From NCBI GenBank assembly GCA_014607495.2, contig CP053156.1, forward strand, positions 11,656,001 to 11,720,000: 64,000 nt of DNA, written 5' to 3'. The notes below the pieces were generated by a model that saw only the letters and a list, made by a program, of their open reading frames with translations, was not told the DNA's origin and searched no databases. Shown in pieces: positions 34,920 to 46,829 of the stretch. A program made the position numbers and the translations under genes. This DNA comes from Carposina sasakii. Taxonomy: Eukaryota; Arthropoda; Insecta; Lepidoptera; Carposinidae. Each line of letters opens with the position of its first letter. The stretch's first letter is position 1.

Positions 34920-36095
34920 AATGATTTTATATCTTGTGTATGTTATTGTTGTGTTACAAAATGGATTTCTTTTATGTTGTTTTCTTATCTAGTAGGTAAA
35001 GAATAGGTTAAGCTACTCGTATCTCAGAATCAAAAGAATTATTCATCTCTACTTCAACCCTTTAACGATGTAAACAATCTCATAACAAAATCAATTTCAT
35101 AAAATAATCCAATGTTCTGAGAAAACTGCATCTAAATAAATAAACAAACTCTTCGGCACCCGTCTTATTTCACGACACATTAGAATTCTCGTTTTTGATT
35201 TCCCGTGGGAATTTCGGAAAAAACTTTCTTAGTCCTCTTCCCACTCTTCAAGGTACTCATTGTGTCAATTTCACCATTAGGTGCTAAAATATTTGCTAGG
35301 TTTTAGTAAGGCCAATTGATATAGAAGATATGAAGGTATAGTATTTGATTTTCTACATAAAGGGATTATAAATTGCTTTACTGTGAGAAAATAGGATCCA
35401 AAGTAATGTTGGTTTGAATGCCAAATTAAACCATGAGCAGATTTTACTTTACTTATTGAAAATTCTAAGGATATATTGGATTAGATCAAATTAAAGTATT
35501 CAATATTATTTTAACATAGTGAAAGTCTAGATTTGATTGTAACTGAAGTGGTTTAAGGAGAAAACAATTATTCAGTAGCTCCTCTACCTATGATCATTTT
35601 AATTAATATTCTTAAGAATAAATTAAGTAATAATTTTGGAAAAGGCGTAAACAATACAATACGTAAATTAGTAAATTAACCACATTTAACCATACATTGA
35701 AAAAATACACACTTAAATGAATACTGGTGCACATGCACCTATATAAAATATAAGTAGATTTAAAAAAAACAAAATTATAGAGTTACTTTTGCATTTATAA
35801 CTATTAGTAATGATATGTACACTTAATAATAGCAATGATAATAAAGATTGATTATAATGTAAAGGGCATAATTGCTGAAAAATATAGACTAGGTCATGGA
35901 GGAATTAGGTGCACCAGAATTTTAATTAAAATTCTTGTATTGAGTGTTTTAAGCTATGTTGAGTCAAGATAATATTATTATTATACCTAATAAATAGGTA
36001 AATTTGATTGAAGCTAAAACCTACAAATTAATATAAAATTTTTACCCTGATATTAGACATGTCAAAATATCAGCTCAAACACACTGAAAACATGA
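34920..36095. other. no gene seen
   Basis: Strongly AT-rich, no motifs recognised. Confidence 0.5.
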
Positions 36096-36097
36096 AA

Positions 36098-36430
36098 ATC
36101 TCCCGACCGTATTTTGGCCAAGGCGACCAATCTCTACGGAGATTGGCCAGGTACGCAGGAGATATTATAGTGCACAAGTGTGTGCGCAAACACAGATGCA
36201 CTCTATTCCGTCACTCTCATAGTCCGATGGGACGGAAAGCCGACACGACCGGCGAGAGATCAGGCGCAGGACCAACAGTTTTACGTGCTTTCCGAGGCAC
36301 GAGCTAAGTGACAATTTTACAATATTAAAATCTGTATATGAAATAAATTCATTGGTACAGACAGGCCCGTGACTGGGATCGAACTTACGCCTACCGCTTG
36401 GAAGGTGCACGTCTTAACCACTGGGCCATC
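36098..36430 (-). mobile_element. tRNA-headed SINE, 'agcccagtggttaa' family, copy 2
   Basis: Same 330-bp unit as 27792-28112, reversed. It begins (minus strand) 'ggcccagtggttaagacg' and includes the 'gtacagattttaat'-type segment and the 'ctccgtagagattggtcgcc' end. Confidence 0.85.
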
Positions 36431-36434
36431 ACAC

Positions 36435-37574
36435 ACTGAGAACATACAGAGATGATAAACAACAAAAAGGATAAGCTTTACAAATTAAATGCTTTAAACT
36501 TGAAAGTGAGTTAAAACTTCTACCACGCTACAGCCTATGTTGGTAGTAACATGCATTACAATTTATTTCAGAGTTTAGAGTAACTTTATACTGCCCTTAG
36601 TTTAAAGCCAAAGTTTAGGATGCCTTTAGACCTCTATCCTAGGCTTACCTTAAACCTAAATTGTTTTGGAATTTCGGCCAGCTTCTGGCATTAAGTTCAT
36701 TTTGTACCGAGAACCTCCGCCGTCTCGTATTAGGCATTTCACTGTGAATTTTGCTATATTTTTTATTTTGTTTTTACTTCGGATTTGTCATCGCGCTATT
36801 CATTTTTGAAGGGCAATGTCTGTTTATTTTTTTTCTGAGCTCAAAAAGAGTATGCATATCGATAAACATAAAAATCGATTGTTTATAGAAGAGCAATCGA
36901 TAATCGCACATCAAAATATGGATACACGGTATAGTCGTACGGTAGATTCATCAACTGCAAGTATTATGTCGTTAAGAGATTCTAAATTATTACTTAGAAA
37001 TATTAAGGTATTATAGTCTAAACTAAGAAAAGAAAGACAAGGGTAACAGCTTATCGTATACTTTATTTATACTCATATATATATAGATATAAATCTTAAA
37101 CTTATTAAATCCGGTACGTAAATTTATTAAAGCAAAGTTGTGAAAATTATAAGATACAAGTTGCTTCTTCAGAATTTTCGCCCGTAGGTAAAAAAAAGTT
37201 CGGATGTAAACTTGTAGACAGTTGGTGCGAACTTAGGAACCCTTCGGTGAACGAATCTTTAGTCGTAGGAAAGCAGCCGACGGGGATGGATGTGCGCTCG
37301 CCCCCACCACCCTGTGTATCGAACTTTCTTTGACGATTCTGAATCGGACAATAATGTTTAATAACACATAACTTTACATACCAGTTCTAAATCGAGTGAC
37401 ATTAAATATTTTGACTATGCTCCAAGAATAAATAACTAGTATAAAAGTTTTGCTCAAAGTTGTTTTAAGTTTAGTTGAAAACTAAGTTTGGGGAGGTTTT
37501 GTTTTATTTGGAGTTAATAAGGTAAGTTTTTAATTATTTCAGACACAGTTTATATTATTATGACAATGAACCAA
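36435..37574. other. no gene assigned
   Basis: AT-rich. 37240-37340 is more GC-rich, and a GTAAGT-type donor lies near 37510, so this may be the start of a plus-strand transcript, but no coding frame supports it. Confidence 0.3.
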
Positions 37575-37589
37575 ATTATCATACATACA

Positions 37590-37665
37590 TACATACATAT
37601 AATCACGCCTTTATCCCTTACGGGGTAGGCAGAGTACCAAGGGCCAATAGAATTACATGGTGCCA
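37590..37665 (+). repeat. 'ataatcacgcctttatccc' repeat, copy 2
   Basis: Follows a (catA)n run at 37580-37598; same core as 34850-34915. Confidence 0.7.
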
Positions 37666-37985
37666 CTTCTAACCAATTTTGAGGGTATAGTTGAGATGTA
37701 CAAGTTCGGTTAGTAGTGACAGGTGGTCAGCCCATCGCCTACAAAACACCAAGACCCTCTTGTCCCAGAAAGTTAAAAATTTTCTACTGACTTATCAGAA
37801 ATTATCAGAAAGTTGAAAATTTCCCTAATTTAAGTATCAATCAATGTTATGTTTGTTTCATTTCAAGTACAGAGACGTTTCGTATTAAACCTTTTATTAT
37901 ATTTACCAACGCTATTATTTATGTGATCACAATATTATTTAAAAACATAAGAACAAAAGTATCTTCGCCGGAACTGTTAGTCTAA

Positions 37986-38009
37986 CCTAACCTAACCTAA
38001 CCTAACCTA
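37986..38009. repeat. short interstitial (CCTAA)n tract
   Basis: About five CCTAA units, the complement of the insect telomere motif TTAGG. It is too short to mark a telomere. Confidence 0.8.
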
Positions 38010-38604
38010 CGTAATCTAAGTTTTTGTAAACCACCATTAAGTCTAATATACATTATACAATATACACTACCGTGACTTCTTCTTAGTCACCCACTCTCAA
38101 CCTCCGTTCACACATAAATAAAACGCAGCGCCTCTATGATTCACTATTTTAATAGATCAATAATCTTGCATGAAAAGCGTTTAGTTTATCGAGAAACTCA
38201 TTCTACCAAAGATGTTAGACTGAACATGAAAGACCATTTCATATGCTATTTCATGAAAGATCAATTCTAATGGCCACGAATACATTATATGGAAATTGAG
38301 AATATGTTATTTTGTGATATGTATGAGGTTCACATATCAAGAATTTCTCTCATTTGGAAATGAGAACAGGCAAGATTTTTCCATCAAAATCCTTATTATA
38401 CAGATTACGTATTCATATAGTATAAAGATATACACGAAAGTCTCGAAAGCATTTTCCTCGGTTATTTTTAGTCTATTCTAAGTATGTAACTGATTATCAA
38501 ATATTGTATTTTGTGCTATATTAGGTATAGGTTGTATAGTGTGCATTTTTATTACCTGAGAACTCCTCATTTATGGTTTGTCAATGCCATGGTAGGATTG
38601 TCAT

Positions 38605-39030
38605 GTTCTTTTTTAACCGACCTTCAAAAAAGAGAGGTTATCAATTCGTCTGTATGTTCTTTTTATTTTTATTTATGTGTCTTACCTCAGAACTCCGTCA
38701 TTTATGGAACCGATTTCAATTTTTTTTTATAGTTTGTCATGGTATGCTTCCAAGTTGGTCCCATATTCACCATGTCAGGATCTGATGATGGGATTCTTGG
38801 AGAAATCGAGGGCAATCCTCAAATATTGTAGGCACATGTAGTCTATTTTTATACTTTTACTGAGCGTTTTGATCACCTACATATAAAACATAACATCTCA
38901 TACATCTCAAACATAACATGATGGAATCTCTAAGGAATCTAGGGATATCCTCAAATATAAAAGGCACGAGTAGTCCGTTTTTAGATTTTTATAGAGAATT
39001 TTGGTCAGCTACACATAATATAAAGGAAAC
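38605..39030 (+). repeat. 'accgaccttcaaaaaagag' dispersed repeat, copy 1
   Basis: 'aaccgaccttcaaaaaagag' then 'ggttatcaattcgtctgtat', continuing with 'ggatctgatgatggga' and 'gattttggtcagctacac'-like parts. A reversed copy is at 61705-62090. Very common type in moth genomes. Confidence 0.8.
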
Positions 39031-39084
39031 GAGGGTCTGATGATGGAGCCACCGAAAAACAGATAGTGGAACTTTTTAATAACA

Positions 39085-39332
39085 AAATCCCCCTATGGCA
39101 GGGGGAGGCCTACGTCCAGTAGTGGACTGCAATAGGCTTATGAAGATGAAGATAATTGTGTTAATAAATAAGTCGTGAAATTATATGTTGCGTTAAGCCG
39201 TGTCCGAAGTAAGATGGTTATAGAGGAAGAGGTAGACATGAGAATAACGAGATGACGGATAATAGGGATGAATGAAAGAAGAGTACCTACATATTGCACC
39301 AACCCCAAATGATTGGGAACAGGGCAGGAAGA
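39085..39332 (+). mobile_element. two short LINE 3' tips
   Basis: 39085-39145 carries 'gggggaggcctacgtccag' to 'caataggctta' (family of 46340-46804). 39215-39332 carries 'ggaagaggtag' plus the 'gataatagggatga...ccaaccccaaat' end of the 7860-8120 family, with an internal deletion. Confidence 0.65.
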
Positions 39333-39881
39333 AGGAGTGTATGTTGCTTATATTGTCAGACGTAAAGTTTCGAAGCCTAGTCATTTCTCTCTTTTGTCAT
39401 GTGGCCTATTTAATCATTTCCTGGCATATAAATCCAATATTATCATTCAATCATTTACAGCCCTGTCCACTGTTCATAGGCCTAATATGCCTGACAATAT
39501 TATGCCTTCTAAACTTCGTACACGGCTTAACGCAATATATATTTGCCCTTTAATAAAATTTTACTTTAGTAAGCTCGAGATTTGGGAGGAAGTCGGTTTT
39601 TGTTAAAAAAAAAATTAGTGTATTGCATTTGGCTGACCGTAAGTTGTAGGTTGTAGCTATTTATTATTTGATTGGGCCATAATTGGAGTTGAGAGTTTGA
39701 TGTATTTTCTAATTCCTAGACCATATTATTAGCTGTATCTTCCGTGGATGTCGACATTAGGTTTATTCATTATTAGAATCTGACCTTGCATTTTGCCACT
39801 GCTCTTTTACGTCTCCGTATCCGATCCGTTCTGACTAATCTGATTTTAGAATACCGTTGTATCTATAATGTATCTTACATA

Positions 39882-40264
39882 TACAGGGCTATATTTTAAA
39901 ATATCAATAACCTCGCAAGACTAGGTAGCTACCATCATAAACAATAACATTTGTTCTACGAGTTTTGATAAATTTGTCACATTTTACTTTAATACAAAAA
40001 TAAATATCTATTTAATATTACCTCTGAATGTTCTTAAGTCTGTACATAATAATGAGGCGCGCGCGATTCGCGGGCGTCAACCTTTTCGTATACCTTCGAA
40101 TGGAACATAGACTTACAAATGTCACGACAGTACAATAAAAGCTTGGAAAATCATTTTTAATTAATGTGTTGAGTTATGATAAAACTCGCAGAACAAATGT
40201 TATTGTTTATGATATTAGCTATCTAGTCCTGCGAGGTTATTGATGTTTTAAAATTAACCCTGTA
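39882..40264. mobile_element. MITE, TACAGGG ends, about 100-bp inverted repeats, TA target
   Basis: Left arm 'tacagggctatattttaaaa' and 'tcataaacaataacatttgt' reappear in reverse at 40160-40264 with few changes. TA flanks both sides (39880-39881 and 40265-40266). The centre (about 40050-40090) is GC-rich, with 'gaggcgcgcgcgattcgcgg'. No transposase. Confidence 0.85.
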
Positions 40265-40320
40265 TATATTTGTGTTTTTGCTAAGCTATGTAAAGCTATT
40301 TATACCGTTAGTGATTTACA

Positions 40321-42000
40321 AATTACTAGAGGTCGCTCACGACTTCGTCCGCGTGTAAGAGTACCTGTGCGAAGTTAAAATACAAATCTCCCTCTTGAAT
40401 CACTCTATCTATTAAAAAATACTGCATCAAAATCTGTTGCGTAGTTTTAAAGATCTAAGCATACATAAGGGGCAGACAGCGGCAAGCGACTTTGTTTTAT
40501 AATATGTAGTTGATATTGCTAGAGACCGGAGAGGGTAAACCCCTTATTTAATCGGTTTGTTTAGAATTTAAGAAAATTCATTTATATTTATGTTTGTTAC
40601 CAAATTGCTGTAACAAATCAGAAGTGTACTTTGTTAGGTATCGCTTAATTTTAATTAGATGTTAGATATATTAAAAATTGTATTATTATTGTAAATGACA
40701 TTATATGTAATTCTTTATATACGCTCTAAAAATAAACTGTATAGTTTCAATGTCAATATTTTCAAATTAACACACGCATATTTGTTTGTTGAGTACCACA
40801 TCAAGTATTGTTATGGAAACCAAGCCTTCTCTATGCGATGATATACGGAGGAGGATGCAGGAGATTAAATCGACACAACTTACAAAGATTTTAGTATGTA
40901 CACACAATATAACCATTGGTAATCTCCTCCGTTAACTCAAACATTATAAGAGAAATCGTGTTTATTCTGGTTATGGATATTTCTATAACTGTTGTTTAGA
41001 ATGCGAAGACTGAGGTTGTTAGTGGTACTCAGGCTAACAATGAAAGTTATTCACACACTTTACTCATTTGGGGGATAATATAGATTCGCTAGATAACCTT
41101 TTTATTACTCCCTATACATCTTTGTGATAGACATTATGTATTTTTAGTTATACCACGCTATATAAAGATCCCTTAATTTTCTGTTCAAAACTAAATTGTC
41201 ACTCTCGATTATAATGTCAGGCCCTTTGTGAATGGCTTCATACCCTCCGTGAACTTTCCGCAAAGTCTAAGCTTCCGATACCCTCAAAGTATAAATTTAG
41301 AATCACTTCTTTTATTTACAATTCAGGGCCTGTTACATACATTTACAATACGATTAAATAAACCCTCTCCGGTCTCTAGAGTCGCTTGCCGAGTGATTCA
41401 ATAACTTCGCACAGGTGTACTTTACACGCGGACGAGTCGTGAACCTCATTTGAAAATAACTAAAAGCTTTACATAGGCAAAAACACAAATATACTTTATA
41501 TAGCGTGGTATAATAATGTTCTAAAAATAAACTAGGAATAATGTCTGTATCAAATTGTAATTTTATTTTGTGTACAACCGTATTGTGTTAAGATGTATAG
41601 GGAGTAATAAAAAGGTTATCTAAATTAAAATGCGGATCGCGAATTATTTGATATTAACATTATAGTCACATCTATTATCCCCCTAAAGAGGCTGAGTAGA
41701 AGTGTGTGGATAACACACGCACTTTTCACTTGTTAGCCTGTTGAGTACCACTGTTATTTGATATCAAGTATTGAATAAATAAATATTTACATACACAATT
41801 AACCTAGACCTGAAATTAACTAACCTCAGGTCTTCGCAGGTTCTAACACGATAATCAGTGTGATACTTGTAAATGCCTTCTTATGCCGATGAATGGTTTT
41901 GCTTGCGTTACGGAGGAGGACAGGAGAGTAACAAAAATAATGGGACACCAGGTAAGTTCCTTCCTAATTAGAAGACACAACTTACAAAGATTTTAATGTA
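40321..42000. repeat. complex inverted duplication
   Basis: 40325-40560 (cgcg-type repeat ending 'agagaccggagagggt') reappears reversed and shortened at 41345-41460. 40980-41190 reappears reversed at 41480-41780. 40720-40900 has a direct partner at 41520-41995. Copies differ by indels up to tens of bases. No protein. Confidence 0.65.
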
Positions 42001-42269
42001 CAACAATATCGTAAAATATTTTATATATAAATCTAATACTACGTATTTAATTCTTTTGTGTTTAAGTTACTTGTCAAACTTGCCATTATTACTGACTAAA
42101 TGGCACGTAAAATGTATTTATAATGAGTCGCCACGTTTGTCCTCATGTATATACGCATTCTACGGAAAGGTATTATACACTAGGAGTCGCGCCTGTCTCA
42201 CGGGCACTTTTCTTAGTTTTACTATCACATTTTTTTCATCGCGCAGCTCCAACAAAGGAACTTCGTTAA

Positions 42270-43025
42270 AAGGATCATTTGAAAATAAAGGGATGAAAGT
42301 TATGGTTTTTGAAAAGGATGAGGTAATGGCGGATTGCAAAATAATGATTGGCGAAGAAACATTAGAGCAAGTGACAAAGTTTGTGTATCTGGGGACTTAG
42401 TTTATACAAGGGATGGTAAGAATGACATAAGATATTGTGAATGCTGGGAATCGGGTGAATGGGGCACTTAATTTTTTTATGAGTAGCCAGAAAGTGTCGC
42501 ATGGCTAAAATGGCTGTTCATGGTGGTGTTTTGGTGCCGACTCTTATGCATGGTAGTGAAAGTTGGGTATGGCAGAATCCAAAACACCAAAGTCAGTGAA
42601 TGCAGTGGAAATGAGAGCATTGAGAAGTATGTGTGGAGTCACTTTGAAAGATAGAATAAGAAATGAGGTGATCAGAAAGAAATGTGATATAAATGAGGAC
42701 GTTGCGACGAAGATTGAGAAAGGTATGTTAAGATGGTTTAGCCACGTGGAGAAGATGGATGAAAGTAGATTGACAAAGAAAGTGTACAACGGAAGAGTGG
42801 ATGGAAGGGTTGGAAGGGGAAGAACTCGCCGGACTTTCACCGATCAAATTGGAGAAATTCTAGAAAAAGGTCAGGCCAAGAGTACCCTAAACCGACGAAC
42901 GTGCATGAAGAATATCATGAAAGTACGAGTAGATGAAGCGAAAGAGGTGTGTCAGGGTCGTAGCAAATGGTGATCCGTGATCTCTGCCTACCTCTCCGGG
43001 AAAGAAGCGTGATTTTTATGTATGT
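42270..43025 (+). pseudogene. RTE-like LINE, C-terminal reverse-transcriptase region, broken
   Basis: The first part (to the stop at 42400) reads CKIMIGEETLEQVTKFVYLG. After stops and shifts, 42563-42973 is open for 136 codons with AVEMRALRSMCGV, RIRNEVIRK, GMLRWFSHVEKMDE, GRGRTRRTFTDQI and DEAKEVCQGRSKW then stop. This is the post-RT region of RTE-type LINEs. The 3' end closes with a (tatg)n run. It is 5'-truncated and inactive. Confidence 0.85.
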
Positions 43026-43029
43026 ATGT

Positions 43030-43115
43030 AAGGGTTTGCACCTACCGGAATTCGAACCCAGGATCTATGGCACGGCAGGCAGAGTCACCAACTACGCCAA
43101 TCGGTAGTCTAATGA
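43030..43115 (-). mobile_element. SINE head (5962 family), reversed
   Basis: Minus strand reads 'ccgattggcgtagttggtg' and 'cctgggttcgaattccggt', the A and B boxes of the 5962 SINE. The body is missing. Confidence 0.7.
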
Positions 43116-43130
43116 AAATAATAGAAAATG

Positions 43131-43245
43131 GGTGTTTTTCCACTGGATGACACGGCCACGATACGACAACGACTTGAATTTGAATTTGACTTAATGACGA
43201 ATGTCGTGGTCGTGTCGTTGTCGTGTCGTCTAGTGGAAAAATGCG
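43131..43245. mobile_element. short MITE, family of 10066-10405
   Basis: 'ggtgtttttccactggatg' mirrors 'gtctagtggaaaaatgcgc', with acgaccacgac-type arms around an AT centre. Confidence 0.75.
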
Positions 43246-43369
43246 CAATAATTGAAAATTTTATCCATCACCTTATCCATCACCTGCTTATTTGATCTCG
43301 ATCTCCAGTATTGCAATTGACCCACGCAGATCTCTAGCGATAAAATTAAAATGGAAAGGAATTATTCCT

Positions 43370-44000
43370 TTACAAGGTGTAAAAAAAGTGTATGTTAAGC
43401 GAAATGCTATACATAAATTATAAAGGACCTATCTACAAAATTTATGACTCTAAAGCACATATTTATTTTTGCAGATACAAGTAGGTATGGAAAAATTCTA
43501 AACAACCCAGCAATGTTTACACAATTGAAAAAAATAAACATGTGATTTATGAGTCTCAAATTTTGTGAATTGTTTACAGTGTTCTGTATTCATAGCTATT
43601 CGCTTTTTAACCCCTGTATAAGGTAATATGAAGCGATAGTCATTTTCCTGTTCAGGGTAATGGTCTTTGTTCAACTTTAGGCGCTTGAGTACTCGTAATA
43701 ACGATCTCATTTGACGTGGAATATTATTTCGCCAATGGCTTGGCGCAACGTTGTAGGTAAACATTTTATTGTTTACGTTTAGTTAAGTACTTATGTACAG
43801 GGTGTAGCAAAAGGGGTATGTTAAGCAATAGCTGTGAAGATAGTGTTACTGTTCAAATAAATTGAAATTTAATAATAATAAAAAACCTGAAAATTCAAAT
43901 CCATGGGGTTAGTAAATCTTTAAACTAAGTTGGTGATAGCAAAAGTATAATTGTGGCAGTCTATTTGAAATAACATGTTTTTTATTACCTATCTTTTATT
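43370..44000. repeat. 'cagggtgtaacaaaa' dispersed repeat pieces
   Basis: 43375-43480 and 43798-43870 carry the 'ggtgtarnaaaa.g.gtatgttaagc' end, and one is followed by 'ggacctatctacaaaattta'. Related pieces are at 15880-15960, 19920-20010, 34560-34640 and 45272-45300. The open frame at 43498-43764 (minus) between them is probably transposon interior. Confidence 0.45.
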
Positions 44001-44112
44001 ACAACCTGTATAAGTAGGTACTTATATACATTAGACGGCAGAGTTTTTACCAATATTTACCTGTCCGTTCTTAAATATTTTATTTTTTTTGTCAATATTG
44101 TCAGACATACAT

Positions 44113-44180
44113 ACATATAATCACGCCTTACGAGGTAAGCAGAGCACCAAGGGCCGATAGAACCACATGGTGCCACTATT
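44113..44180 (+). repeat. 'ataatcacgcc' repeat, copy 3
   Basis: Shortened core 'ataatcacgccttacgaggt' followed by 'gcagagcaccaagggccg'. Confidence 0.65.
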
Positions 44181-44554
44181 GTCAAACATATTGGAAATAT
44201 AACGTTTGATATATAAAATGAGGTACTCTGCAGTCAGCATTATTTTTCCTAGTAGTGAAGGACCTCATGTTTAATTAGTTCTCTATCCGATCAAGTCCTT
44301 ATTAATTAGTTTGGGATATCAATCAACGATTGGATCCTGTCTGATACAGACACACAGGAGTCCTCCTATCGCGCAAAAGTTGAACGTATTTACCAAAGCT
44401 AAACCACAACCAAAAATGTTATGTTATGCATATTTCGAAACGCACTAAATTTTGACAAAGTTTAAAGCCAAAGATAGACGTTAATAATGTCTGAAACGCT
44501 GTCAAATGAACAGCCAAACCAAAGCTAAGTCATTGAAAGGTTATAAACGTCAGC

Positions 44555-44890
44555 GGAAATAGCCCAGTGGTTAAGACGTGCACCTTCCAAGCGGAAGGCG
44601 TAAGTTCGATCCCTGTCACGGGCCTGTACCAATGAATTTATTTCATGTACAGATTTTAATGTTGCAAAATTGTCACTTAGCTCGTGCCTCGGAAAGCACG
44701 TAAAACCGTTGGTCCTGCGCCTGATCTCTCTCCGGCCGTGTCGGCTTTCCGTCCCATCGGACTATGAGAGTAACGGTATAGAGAGTGCATCTGTGTTTGC
44801 GCACACAGTTGTGTACTATAATATCTCCTGCGTACCTGGCTAATCTCCGTAGAGATTGGTCGCCTTGGCCGAAATACGGCCGGAGATCAT
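44555..44890 (+). mobile_element. tRNA-headed SINE, 'agcccagtggttaa' family, copy 3
   Basis: 'tagcccagtggttaagacg' head, B box 'gttcgatccctgtcacggg', body and 'ctccgtagagattggtcgcc' end as in copies 1 and 2. Confidence 0.85.
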
Positions 44891-44899
44891 TATCATATA

Positions 44900-45610
44900 C
44901 GTGGTCATTTTGCGCGATTGCCCTCCTGCGAAACAAACAAAACTACGCTTTAAAGTTTACGATTACGTAAAACCGTGGACTGGAACTTTACCAAATTTTC
45001 GCGTCCATACCAATTTCGTTATGTGATATAGCGGAAAGTTTTATCATTAATCATTATAATCCGACAATGAACTTTGAAAGAGTCAGTCAAATGTGAAATT
45101 ATAATAGGAAACAATGGCGTGAAACACAAAAGCTTTTGTGTTCTATAAGGAGCGTATAATTCTAATAGGGGATTTAGACTTGTTTTAGGCCTGAGGGGAA
45201 AGCCATGTGCAAATACACATTATTCTATATATCTTCTTATCATTAGGAATGTATGACGTGGCTCTACAGGGTGTAACAGGAAGGGTATGTTATAGTGTGG
45301 GCTATTTTCACAGTTCTTCGCTTAATACACTTGTAAATAAATATTACAAATTATTTTTATTGCACGGTGGATAACCGTAGCATGAGCTACGAGATGCTAC
45401 GAACTACGAACTTTATGTTACTACGATATTTGTAGAAATCTAAAAATAATGCATTTTTTAAATATTATTATTGATATATTTTTTTTATCATTAATAATTT
45501 TATTATTTTTAATTTATAAAACTGATAGTTTTATAAGGTATATTACCATATGTGTGTGTAAACTTCAGAACCATAGTTTATTAATTATCTTTACCCAACT
45601 AATATGATAT
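44900..45610. other. no gene seen
   Basis: AT-rich. A 'cagggtgtaacaggaagg' repeat end lies at 45272-45300. Confidence 0.4.
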
Positions 45611-45612
45611 TA

Positions 45613-46290
45613 TTATAAACTAGTGAACGCCCGCGACTTCGTCCGCGTGGACTACAGAAAGAACAAAGTGTCGAAATTATCCGAGATGAAAAGTAGCCTA
45701 TACAGGGTGTTTTTTTGTGGCCTCTATGAACGAAGGGTACGTACTCTATACATCAAATAAAGTAAGTTTATCCCAAAAAAATGCTGGGATTTTTAATTTT
45801 TTTTAAATTACTTGGTCGGGCGAAATTTATAGTGTCTGTGTTTATGTTAGTTTTTTTATAAACAGATATTAATTATTTCCCATGAAAAAATCTTGCTGCG
45901 CGCGTGTATGTGCATTTTATGCAGAAAAACGCAGTCTATTTACTGAATTTTGGACCCTAATATTTTGGAAACCAGACACTTCTCAGGTATGCTTTCATGG
46001 AGAAAAATGATCGTGATGATGAGGAGATTCCATAATTTTCGGGAACGTTGACGACAAAAATCACCCTGTATATGTTATGTGGGACCTGTCACAATATATT
46101 CCCGAAAATTGCATCGAAATCGGTTCAGCCGTTTCTGAGATTAGCGTGCTCAAACGCACAAACAAACCGACAAAAATTTCAAAAATCATTATTTATATCC
46201 CGGGAATTTTTTTTTATCCTGGATAATTTCGACATTTAGTTTTTTTCTGTAGTCCACGCGGACGGAGTCGCGGGCGTCCACTGGTATTTT
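45613..46290. mobile_element. foldback 'cgcgacttcgtccgcg' element interrupted by a nested insertion
   Basis: The left end 'gcccgcgacttcgtccgcgt' (about 45630) and the right end 'cacgcggacggagtcgcggg' (about 46255) are inverted, and 'cgaaattatccgag' is mirrored by 'ctggataatttcgac'. Between 45700 and 46071 the TACAGGGTG element is inserted. Its removal joins 'gtagccta' to 'tgttatgtg', as in uninterrupted copies. Confidence 0.75.
45701..46070. mobile_element. nested non-autonomous element, TACAGGGTG...CACCCTGTA, TA target
   Basis: Starts 'tacagggtgtttttttgtgg' and ends 'aaatcaccctgta'. TA is duplicated at 45699-45700 and 46071-46072. A shorter, reversed relative is at 47314-47565. Worn ones are at 23650-23930 and 29215-29425. 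No transposase; TA target and length suit a mariner/Tc1-type MITE. Confidence 0.85.
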
Positions 46291-46324
46291 ATAATACTAT
46301 AAAATATTTTATGGAATGTAATGT

Positions 46325-46825
46325 ACAAAGGAGCCATCCTTGCCACAATACTTCAAGACCAAGGTGTTCGATCAGTGCATTCTACCAGCCATGACCTACG
46401 GAGCCGAGACTTGGAACCTGACGGCGGGGCTGGCTCACCGATTGCATGTCACTCAGAGAGCTATGGAAAGGTCAATGGTCGGAATCTCGCTAATGGACAA
46501 AGTCCGAAACGAGATTATCCGGCAGAAGACCAAAGTGACAGACATAGTCTCGAAATGTAGCAGACTGAAGTGGCAGTGGGCCGGCCACACATGTCGTAGA
46601 ACCGATGGACGGTGCAGTAAACGGGTTCTCGAATGGAAACCGCGCCTCGGCAAGCGTAGCGTTGGGCGCCCTCCGGCCAGATGGACCGATGACTTAAAGA
46701 GGACGGCTGGTAGGTGTAGTGACTGGATGGCAAAAACGGGAGATCGAGCCATGTTGCGTACACTGGGGGAGGCCTACGTCCAGCAGTGGACTGCAATAGG
46801 CTGATGACGACGACGACGACGAATG
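46325..46825 (+). pseudogene. RTE-like LINE 3' end, 154-codon open frame
   Basis: The frame at 46340-46804 reads CILPAMTYGAETW, RAMERSMVGISL, KVRNEIIRQKTKV, LKWQWAGHTCRR, GRPPARWTDDLKR and EAYVQQWTAIG, the region after the RT palm and the C-terminus of RTE-type elements. A GAC-repeat tail follows the stop. It is 5'-truncated (no endonuclease, no catalytic YADD block). Shorter copies of the same family are at 120-302, 9500-9735 and 39085-39145. Confidence 0.85.
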
Positions 46826-46829
46826 TATA

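Noticed and set aside
37200..37520. Possible 5' UTR and first intron of a plus-strand gene
   Set aside because: A GC-richer patch and a GTAAGT site alone, with no coding frame to support them.
37986..38009. Telomere end
   Set aside because: Only about five CCTAA units with ordinary sequence on both sides.
43498..43764. 88-codon minus frame
   Set aside because: Lies between ends of a dispersed 'cagggtgta' repeat; probably repeat interior.
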